Assembly: GCA_010015655.1 (NCBI GenBank)
Contig: ML976793.1
Span: 1 to 64,000 of the forward strand
Source: Bimuria novae-zelandiae CBS 107.79
Lineage: Eukaryota; Ascomycota; Dothideomycetes; Pleosporales; Didymosphaeriaceae
Length of the DNA: 64,000 nucleotides
Reading direction: 5' to 3'
The position numbers were made by a program, and so were the translations under genes. Positions 23,212 through 34,385 of the stretch are shown piece after piece; position 1 is the stretch's first letter, and each line of letters starts with the position of its first letter. Under the pieces are notes generated by a model, which was given only the letters and a program-made list of their open reading frames with translations, was not told the origin of the DNA and did no database searches.

Positions 23212-23718
23212 AAAGCAAGCAAGCAAGATACAGTCACTACATCAACAACAAAGGCCAAACTTCTAGCGCTTTCACAAGTGGCTAAGGAGGCCATCTTCAC
23301 TTCACGATTACTCCGGGAGCTCCAGATCGCTGTAAGCAATCACCCAATCACAATTAACTACAACAATTAACAAACTATTCGCCTAGTTACTAAAGAGATC
23401 GCAAAGCTGCAGACCAAGCTCTGCCATATAGATATCCACAATCACTAGCTAAGACAAGAAGTCACACTTGGGACAATTAAGGTGGACTATTAACGCTCAG
23501 AGGACATGGTTGCAGATGGACTCACAAAGGCCCTGCCAGTGAACAAATAGAGCAAGTTTCTGAATAAGCTAGGACTTAAAGATATATTAGACAAGATCAC
23601 TGATCAAGAGGTTACCCTGCAGGATCTACAGCAGAGGATAGAGGCCTTTAAGTTAGAATAATAGACAGATAAATAATGCGAAGGTCCAGCTTGAGGATAA
23701 GCCCAAGCTAAGGGGGTG

Positions 23719-23942
23719 TGTCCGATTATATGGCCTCTATCTGTTGTGGACATGAGGCTGGAGCACTCTCTCTTTTGTACTATTCTAAATAGGGCTAGCG
23801 CTGCAGCGGCACTTATTTGGAGCCTCGCACACATCTGCATTCCACACACACACAGAACACCAACATCATCAATAAATCATCACAACCATTAATTCTCATC
23901 ATTGCATTATCTCAAAGTGACAGAACACTATCAAATCTGACA
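23719..23942 (+). repeat. 3' LTR of the full-length copia element
   Basis: 224 bp, TGTCCGATTATATGG to ATCTGACA, followed by the target duplication CTTAG at 23943-23947. Less mutated than the 5' LTR. Confidence 0.93.
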
Positions 23943-23947
23943 CTTAG

Positions 23948-24156
23948 CGTCTTTTACGTATAGGTTTTAGTTACTCTTTTTACTAGCTATCTCTTTATAA
24001 GCTAAAAGTTAACTCTAAGTACTAAGAGGAATACCTCTAACAGCATTAAATAGTAGAAATAATTAATACTAAAGTAAGCATAAGTATTAAGTAAATTAGC
24101 TTAAAACTCTTAGAAATAAAGTTTTTATATAAATTTGTATACAAACTACATTAATC
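23948..24156. other. RIP-type tail of the island
   Basis: AT-rich, TpA-saturated continuation of the element into which the copia inserted at CTTAG. No class-defining motif seen. Ends where the right repeat arm begins. Confidence 0.5.
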
Positions 24157-24330
24157 TTGGTGTTCTGCCAAGTCGGAGAGATCCTCTGATTAGCCAACAG
24201 GAGGTGGCCCGTGTGAGGACGATGTTGACGGTGCGGGGGATACCTTCTGTAGCTCCTAGATAGTATAACCTCGGTTCAATCCCATAATCTTTTCCACTGC
24301 GTACTATCCGCTCTGTTAACCGCGACATAT
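24157..24330 (-). repeat. Mosaic dispersed repeat, copy iii (modules A and C); right arm of RIP island
   Basis: On the minus strand it reads module A (24330-24241) then module C (24240-24157), ending AACACCAA. Module C is inverted relative to 15921-16001, so the two copies bracket the 8.1 kb RIP island as inverted arms. The plus strand has GGTTCAATCCC (24273-24283), a good polymerase III B-box match, and TTAGCCAACAGG (24190-24201) as a weaker A-box match upstream. A 60-codon open frame on the minus strand over it is probably fortuitous. Confidence 0.65.
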
Positions 24331-25088
24331 TCTCATACTAATTTATTCAGAATCAGAGCTGGCGCTCAATACTCTCTTTCGACCAAAGCATGTACGTTCT
24401 GTGGGCTTCGGGCTGCGACTGTGGGCCACGCTACGCACCACAGGAGACGGAAGTAGACCTCCCAGCAGTGAATAACCAAGGGAGACTGGACTTTCCAGGT
24501 GCCTACTTCTGAAGTGGTACCCTGGAGAGACCGGTTGGGGTCCACCAAAGAACGTTTCGTGCTTTGGCAATAAGTAGAGTGTGAGTTCCAACTCGCGGTC
24601 CTCAAAGTCGGACTTTTGCAGCCTGTACGCGGCGAGGGCTACGAACCTGGACGTGAGCTTGCTCACAGGTCAGAGCCCATGCAGAGACGCGGAAGGAACA
24701 GGAAGGCGTATTGAGTGATACACTGGATGGCAATGATAGAGCCCATGCGGATTGTTTACCCATGCAGACTCAAGGAACAATCGCCGCTTTCGTGCTCGTA
24801 GGAAATGCAGCCTGAGGGCCCTTGCCACCTGGCGCGGCAACGAATGGTTCATCCCTTCGCGACAGCTGCAATAACATGGTGTGGGATGATGAAGTTTTAA
24901 GGGATACGGAGTGATGGGACGTTGTCACGGATCAAGTGCGCCCATGACTCGCGGATGGAAGGCGCAACCGGGATGCCGCCTAACGTCATCGCTACACCAA
25001 GCGGCGGGAACTCCCCGCAAGTTAGCTATTGTGCAATGGACGAATTTGCATGCTTCGAACGCTACGACGACGTACAGTGCAAACCTCC
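24331..25088. other. Gene-free region upstream of the fructosamine kinase gene
   Basis: Contains dispersed repeat copy A (24597-24692) and otherwise unremarkable sequence. It should include the promoter of the gene starting at 25089. No individual site can be named. Confidence 0.4.
24597..24692 (+). repeat. Dispersed ~95 bp repeat, copy A
   Basis: Core GCGGCGAGGGCTACGAACCT, shared with copies at 8341 (minus), 50288 and 51061. Contains the perfect palindrome GTGAGCTTGCTCAC hinge at 24653-24666 (6 bp arms, 2 nt spacer) and ends ATGCAGAGACGC. Confidence 0.8.
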
Positions 25089-26140
25089 ATGAAGCTCGAC
25101 GCAGCCGTTCTTGAGCTCTTGCACCTCGATGCCGAGCATACAGCCGTCTCCTCTGCAGGCGGAGGCGGCTGCAGCTCGGCGTCGACGTCCAAGATCACAT
25201 CCAAGCTCAGCGACGGCACGCAGAAGAGCTTCTTCATGAAGGCGGGGAAGGGTGAAGATGCGGAAGTAATGTTTGCAGGTATATACACAATTAGTTACCA
25301 TCCAGTCCGTTTGTCTCTCACCGATTGATGAATTGAATAGGCGAGCACGAGTCGCTCAAGGCGATCCACGACGTGGTGCCTTCGCTTTGCCCGCAGTCGT
25401 ACGGCCACGGTCGTTTCTCCGCGCAGCCATCCACGTCCTTCCTCGTGACCGACTTCCTTAACCTCACGTCGCGTTCCGCCTCCAAGTCTTCGGCACCGTC
25501 ACTGGCGGCGAAGCTTGCAAAACTCCATACCACGCCAGCACCCACACCCGACGGCTACGAGAAGCCTATGTTTGGCTTTCCTGTGACGACGTGCTGTGGC
25601 GATACGCCGCAGGACAACAGCTTCAAGAGCTCGTGGGCAGATTTTTACGCCAACAACCGCCTGCGTTTCATCCTGCGTCGCGCAGAGAAGTCAAATGGCA
25701 TAGACAAGGAGATGCACGCCCTCGTCGAGACCACTGCGGCCAAAGTGGTGTCCCGGCTGCTAGGTGACGACCATCTGAACAACGGCAACGGCGTCACACC
25801 AGTCGTCGTGCACGGCGATTTGTGGAGCGGCAACGCCAGCGTAGGTACCATTGGCAGCAACGACGGAGCCCCTGAAGACGTTGTGTACGACTCGAGCGCG
25901 TGCTATGCACACAGCGAGTTTGAACTGGGCATCATGAAGATGTTCGGCGGTTTCGGTGGCAGCTTTCTGAAGGAGTACCACGACCTGTGTCCAAAGACCG
26001 CGCCCGTGGACGAATATGAAGACCGCGTGAAACTGTACGAACTCTATCATCACCTCAATCATTACGCGCTGTTCGGTGGCGGTTATCGCTCTGGCGCTGT
26101 GGGCATCATGAAGAGCTTGGTCCGTGAGTATGGTGAGTGA
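25089..26140 (+). CDS. Fructosamine/ketosamine-3-kinase-like protein
   Basis: Two exons, 25089-25278 and 25341-26140 (62 bp intron, GTATAT donor, AATAG acceptor), give 329 residues. I took the first ATG (MKLDAAVLELL); an in-frame TTG further upstream is less likely. The catalytic loop HGDLWSGN starts at His220, and the metal-binding Asp is expected in VVYDSSACYAHSEFELGI around residue 247, as in the fructosamine kinase fold (aminoglycoside phosphotransferase-like). Length is close to the usual family length. These enzymes phosphorylate ketoamines on glycated proteins or small amines, which lets the sugar leave. A bacterial-type ketosamine kinase with another small-molecule substrate is possible. 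The gene ends about 180 bp before a Fot1-type transposon and shows no damage. Confidence 0.88.
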
Positions 26141-26318
26141 ACGCTCAAATGGTACAATACAACGATAAGGCCAAGCTGAGACCTGGCAGTGGGTACAGGA
26201 TGCTACATAAAACATTGTAGGAAACGCTCTTGATATACGACACGCGGCTGTATCCCCGCGTCTCTTCAAACTGCGACAGCCAAGGGTTCGAAACTACGAA
26301 TTAAATCCAGGGCTGCTA

Positions 26319-28444
26319 CCCTGCCGAGACAGTCAGTGCGCCCCGACACTAACGCGCCACCCCAACAGATGTAGCACCTCAACTTTGACGCGCCGCATCT
26401 CCACCAATATGGATCCGATTGAGGCTGTAATCATCGCTATCGACTCACGAGAACCTGGAGAAACTTTCTTATATAGAAAAATTACAGAAGAATTTAGTGT
26501 TGTGCGGTCAATATTAACGCGCCGGCATAGACGCGCTATGCAGGCGCGTATATAGCTACTATAGACTCGCTAAAATCTTAACTAATAACAAGAATCTAAG
26601 CTCCTATAGTATATATAGCGTCTTACTTAGAAAGGTCTACCCCCTACGCGTTAGATAATTTAAAACTTTATATTAATTATTACTAAAAAGAATATCTCTA
26701 TATAATAGGTTAATTACTTTATTAGGCGCTACCCTGACTCCTTAATCTTGCGATGGACGACTAGGCTAGATAGTAATTACTATAACGCTAATTTAGGCGC
26801 AAGATATAGGCTCTACTTTAAGCTTTTATATAAGAAAATTATAAAGTATAGCATAGAGCCTTAGTATACCTATAATATGGACGAAAAAGGCTTCCTACTC
26901 GGCATCACCGGCAGGTTAAAAAGGATCTTCGACAGGCCTATATATGAGAGTCGCCAAGTGAGGTAATCTATCCAGGATGGCAGTCGTGAGTAGATCTCGC
27001 TCATCGCATGTATATGCGCCGATGGATCTACTGTTAATCTATCACTAATCTATCGATCTAACGCTGAGACTCTATAATCAAGCTAGGTTAAGGAAATTAA
27101 CGTTAATTTTTATAAAGTCTTTATTACCTTATTAACCTCTAGATAGTTAAACAACGAGATAGGGCTTTAATAGCTAAAATAGGTGTTTAATCGCTATACT
27201 AAGGAGAAGGCTTAACGGCAGTGGCGACTCTTAGTCCTTAATAGGCATAGATCTTACGTTACTATAGATTTTATTAACTACTATAATTAGAAAAAGATCC
27301 TCCTTGCGATATTTCCCCCTTACGCCACTTATACGCTATAGCCTCTAGACGTCTATGTGTTTAAGTTTCTTTCTATCGCCTACTCCAACAAGCTCTCTGT
27401 ATACCTGTATAGGAGTTAAGGGCTATTAATAATTACCCAAAGAAACTTCTTTACACTATTCTAAAGGGCCTAAATAACGTTAGTTACGCTGTAATTAATT
27501 ACTAAAGCTTTTAAGTATATAGGTATCTCGCCGCTAGATCCTACACTAATCCTTAGTTAATTTAATAGAAATAAGTCTCTAGAATAGAGATCGCGCAAAA
27601 GCTCTACTTTAGTACTTAGCGCGTCTAATTAGCGTAAAATTAATTAGCTTTTAAAGGTTGTTGTTGATACAGGGGGAGGTAATAAGGCCAAGAAGCTAAG
27701 TCGCACTATACACTTAATTTCTATATAGAAGCAGCTCCTAGAGCATGAGAATTAGGGGCTACAAGAAGCCCTCACAAACCAGAAACAGCGTTAAATAAAG
27801 GGCAGGACTCTACCTTTTAAGTAGCTAGATAAGTAGCATAGAGAATCTATTTTCTAGTTACCTGCCCGCGTACAGAGGGCGCGCGATTCTCTCAGTCAAT
27901 AAAAGGCTAAAAAGTAACAACTACAACTCTAGAAAAGTAAGCAGAGAGAGATCTAGATAGTAAATAGGTAGCTTAAAGCTTATCTACTATAGGAGAAGCG
28001 TATTGCGCGTGTAGTAGCTAGAAATACGCGCGCTAAGAAGAAAGCTAATTAGGTTACTAAGTAACGCCTCCGTTAATAGGCTTATAAGGCTTAACAACAA
28101 CTTTAAAAACGTCTTAAAATTACTAAAAAGGGAAGCTAGAATGCTTTAAAAGCTACTTATATAATTATAAAGAGGAAGAAGCCTACGCTAGCATCTATAC
28201 GCGTTAATATAGTAATATCTACGCTATTAGCGCTAGCATCGCGCAGTGGCTAAATAATTAGAACACTAAGTAAATATCTATAATTTAACTAGCTAGTAAT
28301 CTTTTATAGCTCTATAAAATCTTAGCTCTAGAAAATTTCGCGATAAAAGCTTTTATATAAAACTCTACAGCCTCATGTTGCTGGCTACGGTGCTGGTGTT
28401 GGGTGGCGCGTTAGTGTCGCGGCGCACTGACTGTCTCGGCAGGG
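26319..28444 (+). mobile_element. Fot1/pogo (Tc1-mariner) element, RIP-mutated (2126 bp)
   Basis: Inverted termini begin CCCTGCCGAGACAGTCAGTG at both ends and extend about 45-50 bp with few mismatches. TA dinucleotides at 26317-26318 and 28445-28446. The transposase frame starts MDPIEAVIIAIDSREPGETF (about 26409), with YNMDEKGFLLGITGR (about 26877) as the first catalytic Asp region of the DDE domain, then broken frames to about 28200. Many TAG/TAA codons make it inactive. It directly abuts the next Fot1 element. Confidence 0.92.
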
Positions 28445-29683
28445 TAACGTGTCCGTGCACCCAATGCACGGATTCAGCCAATGCACGCCGAACATCCGAC
28501 GCGTCAAAACTCCCTACTTTCAACACGCGATAACTCCACCAATATAGATCCAATTCAAGCTGCGATAGATGAGATCGAATCGCGAGAACCAGGAGAAGAT
28601 TTTTCATATACAGAAATTGCTACCAGATATGGTGTTAATCGATCTACACTCTCACGAAGGCACCAAGGTGTTACCGCGACGCGTGCAGCCAACACAATTA
28701 ATCAGCGAAAGCTCAACCCACAGCAAGAGCAGGAGCTTGTACGATATATTAAAAGGCTTACAGAGAGACATATACCTCCTACTAGAGAGATGATACAGAA
28801 TTTTGCCTTGATAATAGCAAAGGAGCCAGTTAGCGAGAGCTGGGTTACCCGCTTTATTAACTAACACAGCATTCATCTTATCTCGCAATAGACCGTCGGC
28901 ATGGACAGCAATCGCCACAAAGCTAATTTAGTGGATAAATATTGCCTTTATTTTAATCTTATACATAGTAAGATCGATTAATATCGCATAGATCCTCGTT
29001 ATATCTACAATATGGATGAAAAAGGTGTCCTAATCGGTATTGTTGGTAGAACAAAGAGGATATTCAGCAGACAAATGTGGGAGAAAAAGGAGGTTAGGGC
29101 ATTACTCCAAGATGGCAATCGCGCGTGGATCATGCTCCTAGCATGTATCTGCGCTGATAGATTAGCTTTGCCACCAAGCCTTATCTATGAGGCTGCCAAC
29201 AAGGACATCTAATTAAGCTAGGTAGAGGATATTAAGGTAGGATATTATAAAGTCTTTATTACCTTATTATCCTCTAGCTAGACGAACAACGATATCGGGC
29301 TTGCCTAGCTTAAGCAGGTGTTTAATCGCTGTATAAAAGAGAAGGCTTAATAATTATATTAACTTTTAATTATAGATAGCCACGGATCTCATGTTACTAT
29401 AGACTTTATTAACTACTATAATTAGAATAAGATCCTGCTTGCTGTCCTGCCTCCTTATTTAACTTATACACTTTAGCTACTTAATATTGCGATGTTCAAG
29501 CCTCTATCAACAGCCTACTTAGCAGAGCTATTAAGATACCTTTATAAAAGCTAGGGCCTAGCTTCTATTACTAAAGGCGACTTCTTTCCCCTATTCTAGA
29601 ATGCGTGGAAGGCCTTTTTTAAGGAATTAACTATCCTTAGCTCTTTTAGAGCCACAGGTATATCGCCACCTGATCCTTACACC

Positions 29684-30581
29684 GAACATCAACTTTTCCA
29701 GGTCACCGAAAGGTCAATATCCATTGATTTTTCGTTAAAACACGACTTAAATGCCTTCGTAAATCTGTTTTCTAGCGTCCTCTTTTAGCTACAGGCGTTG
29801 TAGTAGGCGCGCTACCCTATTTTCTCTTTTAGCTCCTAAGTAAGCTAAAATCTTTTTAAAATAGCCCGTGCGCTGCTTAGATTTTCACGTTTAGTTAAAG
29901 GCTACAACCATAGCTAAGATAAGGAGACAGTTATAACACTCCTTACTCTTACAAGATATAGGCACCTGCTAGGCCTAAATATAAAGGCTCTTCATGCGAA
30001 GAGCCATGGCACGATTCGACAGAGCACTAGCTCTTAACACCTACAACGATAAGAGCTACCCGCAGCTCTTTAAAGACCAACTATTAGCGTCCCTAACCTA
30101 ACACAACACGCAAACAAGGCAGCCAGCCTAGCCTTATATTATACGACTCTTAGGGATAAAGAAGAAGGACAGGCCTAGCTCTGCCTTCCTACTACACCTA
30201 TCTCCTTCGACACAGGCATCGCCAAGCCTGGTACAAAGGCTCTCCTCGCGCAGAGCCACGGCTCCAATTCGACAGAGCACCAGCTCTCTACACCTATCCA
30301 CTTTTTCCTTTTCTTTCTTCTCACAGCACTAAACTGCCTCTAAACACACACAAGGAATTCACCCTAATGTACATACACTACTTAGTCTCCCCAACAGGAA
30401 GGGGAGCTATAGCTTAAAATGGTAGTAATACCCGCGCAGGCAAGAAATGCTTTCTAAGGTAGTATATTAGTACTGTAATTCTATAGCTTAGCACGTCGTA
30501 TATGCCCTTCGGGAGGCGAGATAGTGGACTTAATCCCCATTAACTAGATAAAAAATAAATACTAACCAACCAACCAACCAA
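29684..30581 (+). mobile_element. SINE-like or truncated non-LTR element, copy 1
   Basis: About 900 bp ending in an ACCAACCAACCAACCA-type tail, lying inside the transposase frame of the surrounding Fot1 element. Flanked by variants of CCACCTGATCCT: CCACCTGATCCTTACACC on the left and CCACCTAATCCTCACC on the right (30582-30597). No long open frame. A variable-length target duplication and a simple-repeat 3' tail are hallmarks of target-primed reverse transcription. TGGACTTAATCCC near 30513 faintly recalls a B box. Family unknown to me. Confidence 0.65.
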
Positions 30582-30597
30582 CCACCTAATCCTCACC

Positions 30598-31495
30598 AAA
30601 CATTAACTTTTCCAGGTCATCGAAAGGTCGATATCCATCGATTTTTCGTTAAAACACGACTTAAATGCCTTTATAAATCTGTTTTCTAGCATTCTCTTTT
30701 AGCTACAGGCGTTGTGGTAGGCGCGCTGCCCTATTTTATCTTTTAGCTCCTTAGTAAGCTAAAATCTTTTTAAAATGGCCCGTGCGCCACTTAGATTTTC
30801 ACGTTTAGTTAAAGGCCACAACCATAGCTAAGATAAGGAGATAGTCGTGACACTCCTTACTCTTGCAAGATATAGGCACCTACTAGGCCTAAATATAAAG
30901 ACTCTCCATGCGAAGAGCCATGGCACGATTTAATAAAGCACTAGCTCTTAACACCTATAATAATAAAAGCTGCCCGCAGCTCTCTAAAGACTAACTATTA
31001 GCGTCCCTGACCTAACACAACACGCAAATAAGGTAGCCAGCCTGGCCTTATATTATACAACTCTTGGGGATAAAGAAGAAGGACAGGCCTGGCTCTGCCT
31101 TCCTACTACACCTATCTCCTTCGACACAGGCATCGCCAAGCCTAGTACAAAGGCTCTCCTCGCGCAGAGCCACGGCTCCGATTCGACAGAGCACTGGCTC
31201 TCCATACCTATTCACTCTTTCCTTTTCTTTCTTCTCACAGCACTAAACTGCCTCTAAATACACATAAAGGATCCACCCTAAAGTACATACACTGCTTAGT
31301 CTCCCTAACAGGAAGGGGAGCTATAGCTTAACATAGTAGCAATACCCGCGTAGGCAAGAAATGCTTTCTAAGGTAGTGCGTTAGTACTATAATTCTATAG
31401 CTTAGCACGTCGTATATGCCCTTCGGGAGGCGAGATAGTGGACTTAATCCCTATTAACTAGACGAAAAATGAATACCAACCAACCAACTAACTAA
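30598..31495 (+). mobile_element. SINE-like or truncated non-LTR element, copy 2
   Basis: Near-identical to 29684-30581 over its whole length, with C/T and G/A differences predominating. Same orientation, same CCAA-rich tail (31475-31495). Followed by CCACCTGATCCTGACC (31497-31512), which restores the interrupted transposase frame. An open frame of 60 codons from 31064 crosses it but looks fortuitous. Confidence 0.65.
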
Positions 31496-32388
31496 GCCAC
31501 CTGATCCTGACCCTATCCTTAATAGGTTCACCCAGGATCAAGAATTAGGCAATAGCTCCTTATTAGGGCTTAGCGATTATGACTAGAGAAAGATAGATAG
31601 GCTTATACGCTCTGTAGTAAGTAATTAAAGTAGTAAGGATATACAGAAGCTTCGTTAATTACTCCACTACTTATCTGTTAAAAATGAGCTGCTTAAGCAT
31701 GACAACGATAGGCTTAGGCAGGCGCTATCTATTAAGAAGAAGCGTAATAAAAAGAGTAAAGCTCTAGACCTTTAATAGCGCTAGGAGTATCATGGTGGGG
31801 CTATTTTATAGTTACTAAGGAAAGTAAGGGAGGCACGTTATCGTTAATTAATTAAGGAGCAAGAGGATAAGCAGTAGTAGCTTTAAAAAGTAAAAATAGT
31901 AGAGCTAAAGAAGGCAGCTAAGCTATACAAGGAGAAAATCTAGCAAGAAAAGCGTGCAGCGAGAGAGGCAGCAAAGAAGGTAAAGGAGAAGGAGAGAGCT
32001 AAAAAGGCAGCTTAGCGCACTACCCAGAAGTCTGCTGATAACGCTAAAAAGGCTCTACAACTATCCTAAAGGAGTAAGAGAAAAGCTTCTTAGCCATCTC
32101 CACAGAGCAGAAAGCGTCAGAAACGTGTTGTTAATGCTACAGATATTAGGGAGGCCTCAAAGGGCGCATCTGCTGCCCCAACCAAATCCACACGAAGCGG
32201 CCGCGACGTCAAGCTTCTAGATAGATTTAAATAGTGCAAATGAATCGCAGCTATCGATTTACTATCCTAGTAGAAAATCTTATAATAATATTGTTTGTGG
32301 GTGGTTCTGCAGCCTTATTTCTAATAGAGCGTTTATGGTGTTCGGCGTGCATTGGCTGAATCCGTGCATTGGGTGCACGGACACGTTA

Positions 32389-33132
32389 TAGGGCAAGGAT
32401 ATGCTTATCACCGTCTGACTCTGCCCTTGGGAGCCATGCGCGCACGTGCAGAACCTACTCCAACACTCCACACCACTTCGGTAGAACTTCACGAAGATAA
32501 CCCATCAGCAATATTCTTTGTGCCGGCCGCGCATGGCCTTTCTCAAGCCTCGTGGTCGTGGAACCCTGCGCGTTTCCTTCGCGTGATGCGGCGGCAGACC
32601 AGGATCTCAAGCTACCCGATCTGGCAACTCAAAACGCTGGCAATCTTACACGGACCAATGACAGCGCAAGACCATATTTCCAACGGTCATCGCCGCGAAA
32701 CACCACAGCCCCAGACCATGTTTACCACGCTCCACGCTGCGAAAATGACCCTAAAATATCGCGTATGCGCCGCGCGCGTGCTTTTCCTGTCCTCAAAGCG
32801 TTTCCTTGTCTCAGAGCTTTACCCAAGATTGTGTGGAGTCTTAACACCACTCGCCCAATCTCCAAGCTCGTCGGGCGAGTGTTCTCACCACAAGAGCCTT
32901 GAAACCCACTTCGACAGATACCTCCTTCCAATTTTACGCTTCGCAGCTGCCAGCCCATTGAGCGCATGCCATGCCTTATTCTGAAGGTGTTCAGGCTGTA
33001 CGGACCATGCGACGTTTCGACATGGCCCACTTTGAACTCAGCATGAACTATATGAAGGCAATGTCTTCGTTGCAGACGTCTATAGTGTGAACAATATTCT
33101 AGCCTAATAAATTTGTAATACGATAGTTCAGC
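32389..33132. other. Upstream region of the neprosin-like gene
   Basis: About 740 bp of normal composition between the Fot1 element and the ATG at 33133. Open frames on both strands overlap one another and show no domain. Treated as intergenic and promoter. Confidence 0.4.
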
Positions 33133-34385
33133 ATGCGATCGCATCGTCTTTTCTTCGTCGCTTTGCCAGCCCTGTGTGCCGCGCTCCCTCTACAAGACGA
33201 AGGTTTTATATCCCAATTCCCTGTACACACCACAAACGGTCGAGATGGATCAATCATCGATTGGGTACCGGTCAACGCACAAGTCGACGACGATGAAGTC
33301 GCTTCCTCACCTAAACTTCCCTCCGTAATTGCTTTGGCCGCCACAAGCTCCGAATCCAACCAGACCACGTTAAGACCGCGACCCATCTCTGCAGCAGAAT
33401 TCCAAGGACCAGAAGGTACCGTTCCTATCGTTCGACAATATGGCCGACTCCCAGATGTCAAAGCCCCGCCGCAAGTGATGAACTCCTCGTTCGCGCAGCA
33501 AATACATATCGGCAAGCGTGCAATCGGCGACCATTGGTACGCATCATCGTCACAGAACGTCGTAAACCATGGCGGCTCGGCAATCTACTCGCTTTACAAA
33601 GCATATACCGAATCCAGTGCCGACTTCTCGCTCCTGCAGAGCGCGGTCATCAAGTACAACGTCAAGAATCCACTGTACAATGACCCCAATCGCGTATGCA
33701 TGCAGACTGTCGAAGCAGGCTGGTAAGTTCTCTTCCACACCCTCCGTTCCTCTCCTCCATACTAACGCTCCGCCCCAGGATAAACTACCCCAACCAAGTC
33801 TCCGCCCCGCACCTCTTCGTCTACTACACGACCAACGGCTACGCCACCTCCGCCAACAACCAAGGCGGCTGGAACCGCGACGTAACCGGCTGGGTCCAAG
33901 TCGATTCCACCATCTACCCGGGCGTCTCCTTCACGCCCATGTCCACCATCGGCGGCGCCCAGTACGACATGAAGATCCAATGGCTGCTCTACGAAGGCAA
34001 CTGGTGGCTTTTCGTGCTCGACCGCTGGATCGGATACTATCCCGCTCCCCTCTTCGGCGCCAACACCGACGCCGCAAACTCCCTGCAGCAAGGCGCCGAC
34101 GCGATCAATTATTATGGCGAGATTTATGATTCTCATGCGCAGCTCACGAAGACGGATATGGGGTCGGGCCATTTTCCGGATCAGGGCTGGGGAAAGAGCG
34201 CGTATATTAGGAATATGGTGTATACGGATGCGAGTGGGAACGATCAGCGGTATGATGGGAGTAGGGGCGTTGTGGTTAGTGATACGAATCGGTATCAGAT
34301 GAAGGCGAGGTTTCAAAATACGAATGATTGGGGGAGTTATATGTATCTTGGGGGTCCGGGAGCCGGGAGGTTGGTTGGGCAGTAG
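33133..34385 (+). CDS. Secreted neprosin-domain protein
   Basis: Two exons, 33133-33722 and 33779-34385 (56 bp intron, GTAAGT donor, CTAAC branch, CCAG acceptor), give 398 residues. It starts with a clear signal peptide, MRSHRLFFVALPALCAALP. Residues ~150-398 fit the neprosin domain (DUF239, PF03080): YTESSADFSLLQ, CMQTVEAGW with Glu194, LFVYYTTNGY, GGWNRDVTGWVQ, WWLFVLDRWIGYYP and a conserved IYD/DMGSGHFPD region. Plant neprosin is a glutamic peptidase cutting after proline; whether Glu194 is the first catalytic glutamate should be tested by alignment. The ~140 residues between signal peptide and domain may be a propeptide. Probably exported. No damage seen; codon use is GC-rich in exon 2. 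Confidence 0.88.

Larger units (their letters stand above)
18629..23942 (+). mobile_element. Full-length Ty1/copia retrotransposon (5314 bp)
   Basis: LTRs at 18629-18852 and 23719-23942, each 224 bp, flanked by the 5 bp duplication CTTAG at 18624-18628 and 23943-23947. Inside, in order: gag remains with a zinc-knuckle trace (KCPTYKQRHSLKDYF near 19898, second Cys changed to Tyr), protease (ILDLGITCHIF near 20235), integrase (about 20770-21600), reverse transcriptase and RNase H (22039-23450). The order PR-INT-RT-RH defines Ty1/copia. The 5' half is strongly RIP-mutated and the RT region much less so. A purine-rich tract precedes the 3' LTR. It is the reference against which the copy at 1-2268 can be read. 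Confidence 0.95.
28447..32386 (+). mobile_element. Second Fot1/pogo element, interrupted by a tandem retroelement pair
   Basis: Inverted termini ACGTGTCCGTGCACCCAATG (48 bp, essentially perfect), with TA at 28445-28446 and 32387-32388. The transposase N-terminus is readable at 28481-28864 (DPIQAAIDEIESREPGEDF, helix-turn-helix YTEIATRYGVNRSTLSRRH) and the catalytic region at 29012-29212 (YNMDEKGVLIGIVGRTKR just upstream and within). It is related to the neighbouring element. The frame breaks at PPDP (29680), where two ~900 bp inserts follow, and resumes at 31500 into a Lys/Glu-rich C-terminal part. Without the inserts it would be about 2.1 kb. Confidence 0.92.

Noticed and set aside
15992..24156. 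TTAA at both borders of the RIP island as piggyBac target sites
   Set aside because: The TTAA words do not sit at equivalent positions of the inverted arms and no matching terminal repeats follow them.
24190..24290. A tRNA gene over the A- and B-box-like words
   Set aside because: No acceptor stem, anticodon arm or paired T stem can be drawn. Only the internal promoter-like words are noted.
4879..26140. A sugar or glycation gene cluster formed by the ketohexokinase-like and fructosamine kinase-like genes
   Set aside because: They lie 19 kb apart with transposons between and no shared regulation visible. Proximity alone is weak.
32352..32984. 210-codon plus-strand frame upstream of the neprosin-like gene
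   Set aside because: It begins inside a transposon terminus, has no recognisable domain and overlaps other frames. More likely promoter DNA.
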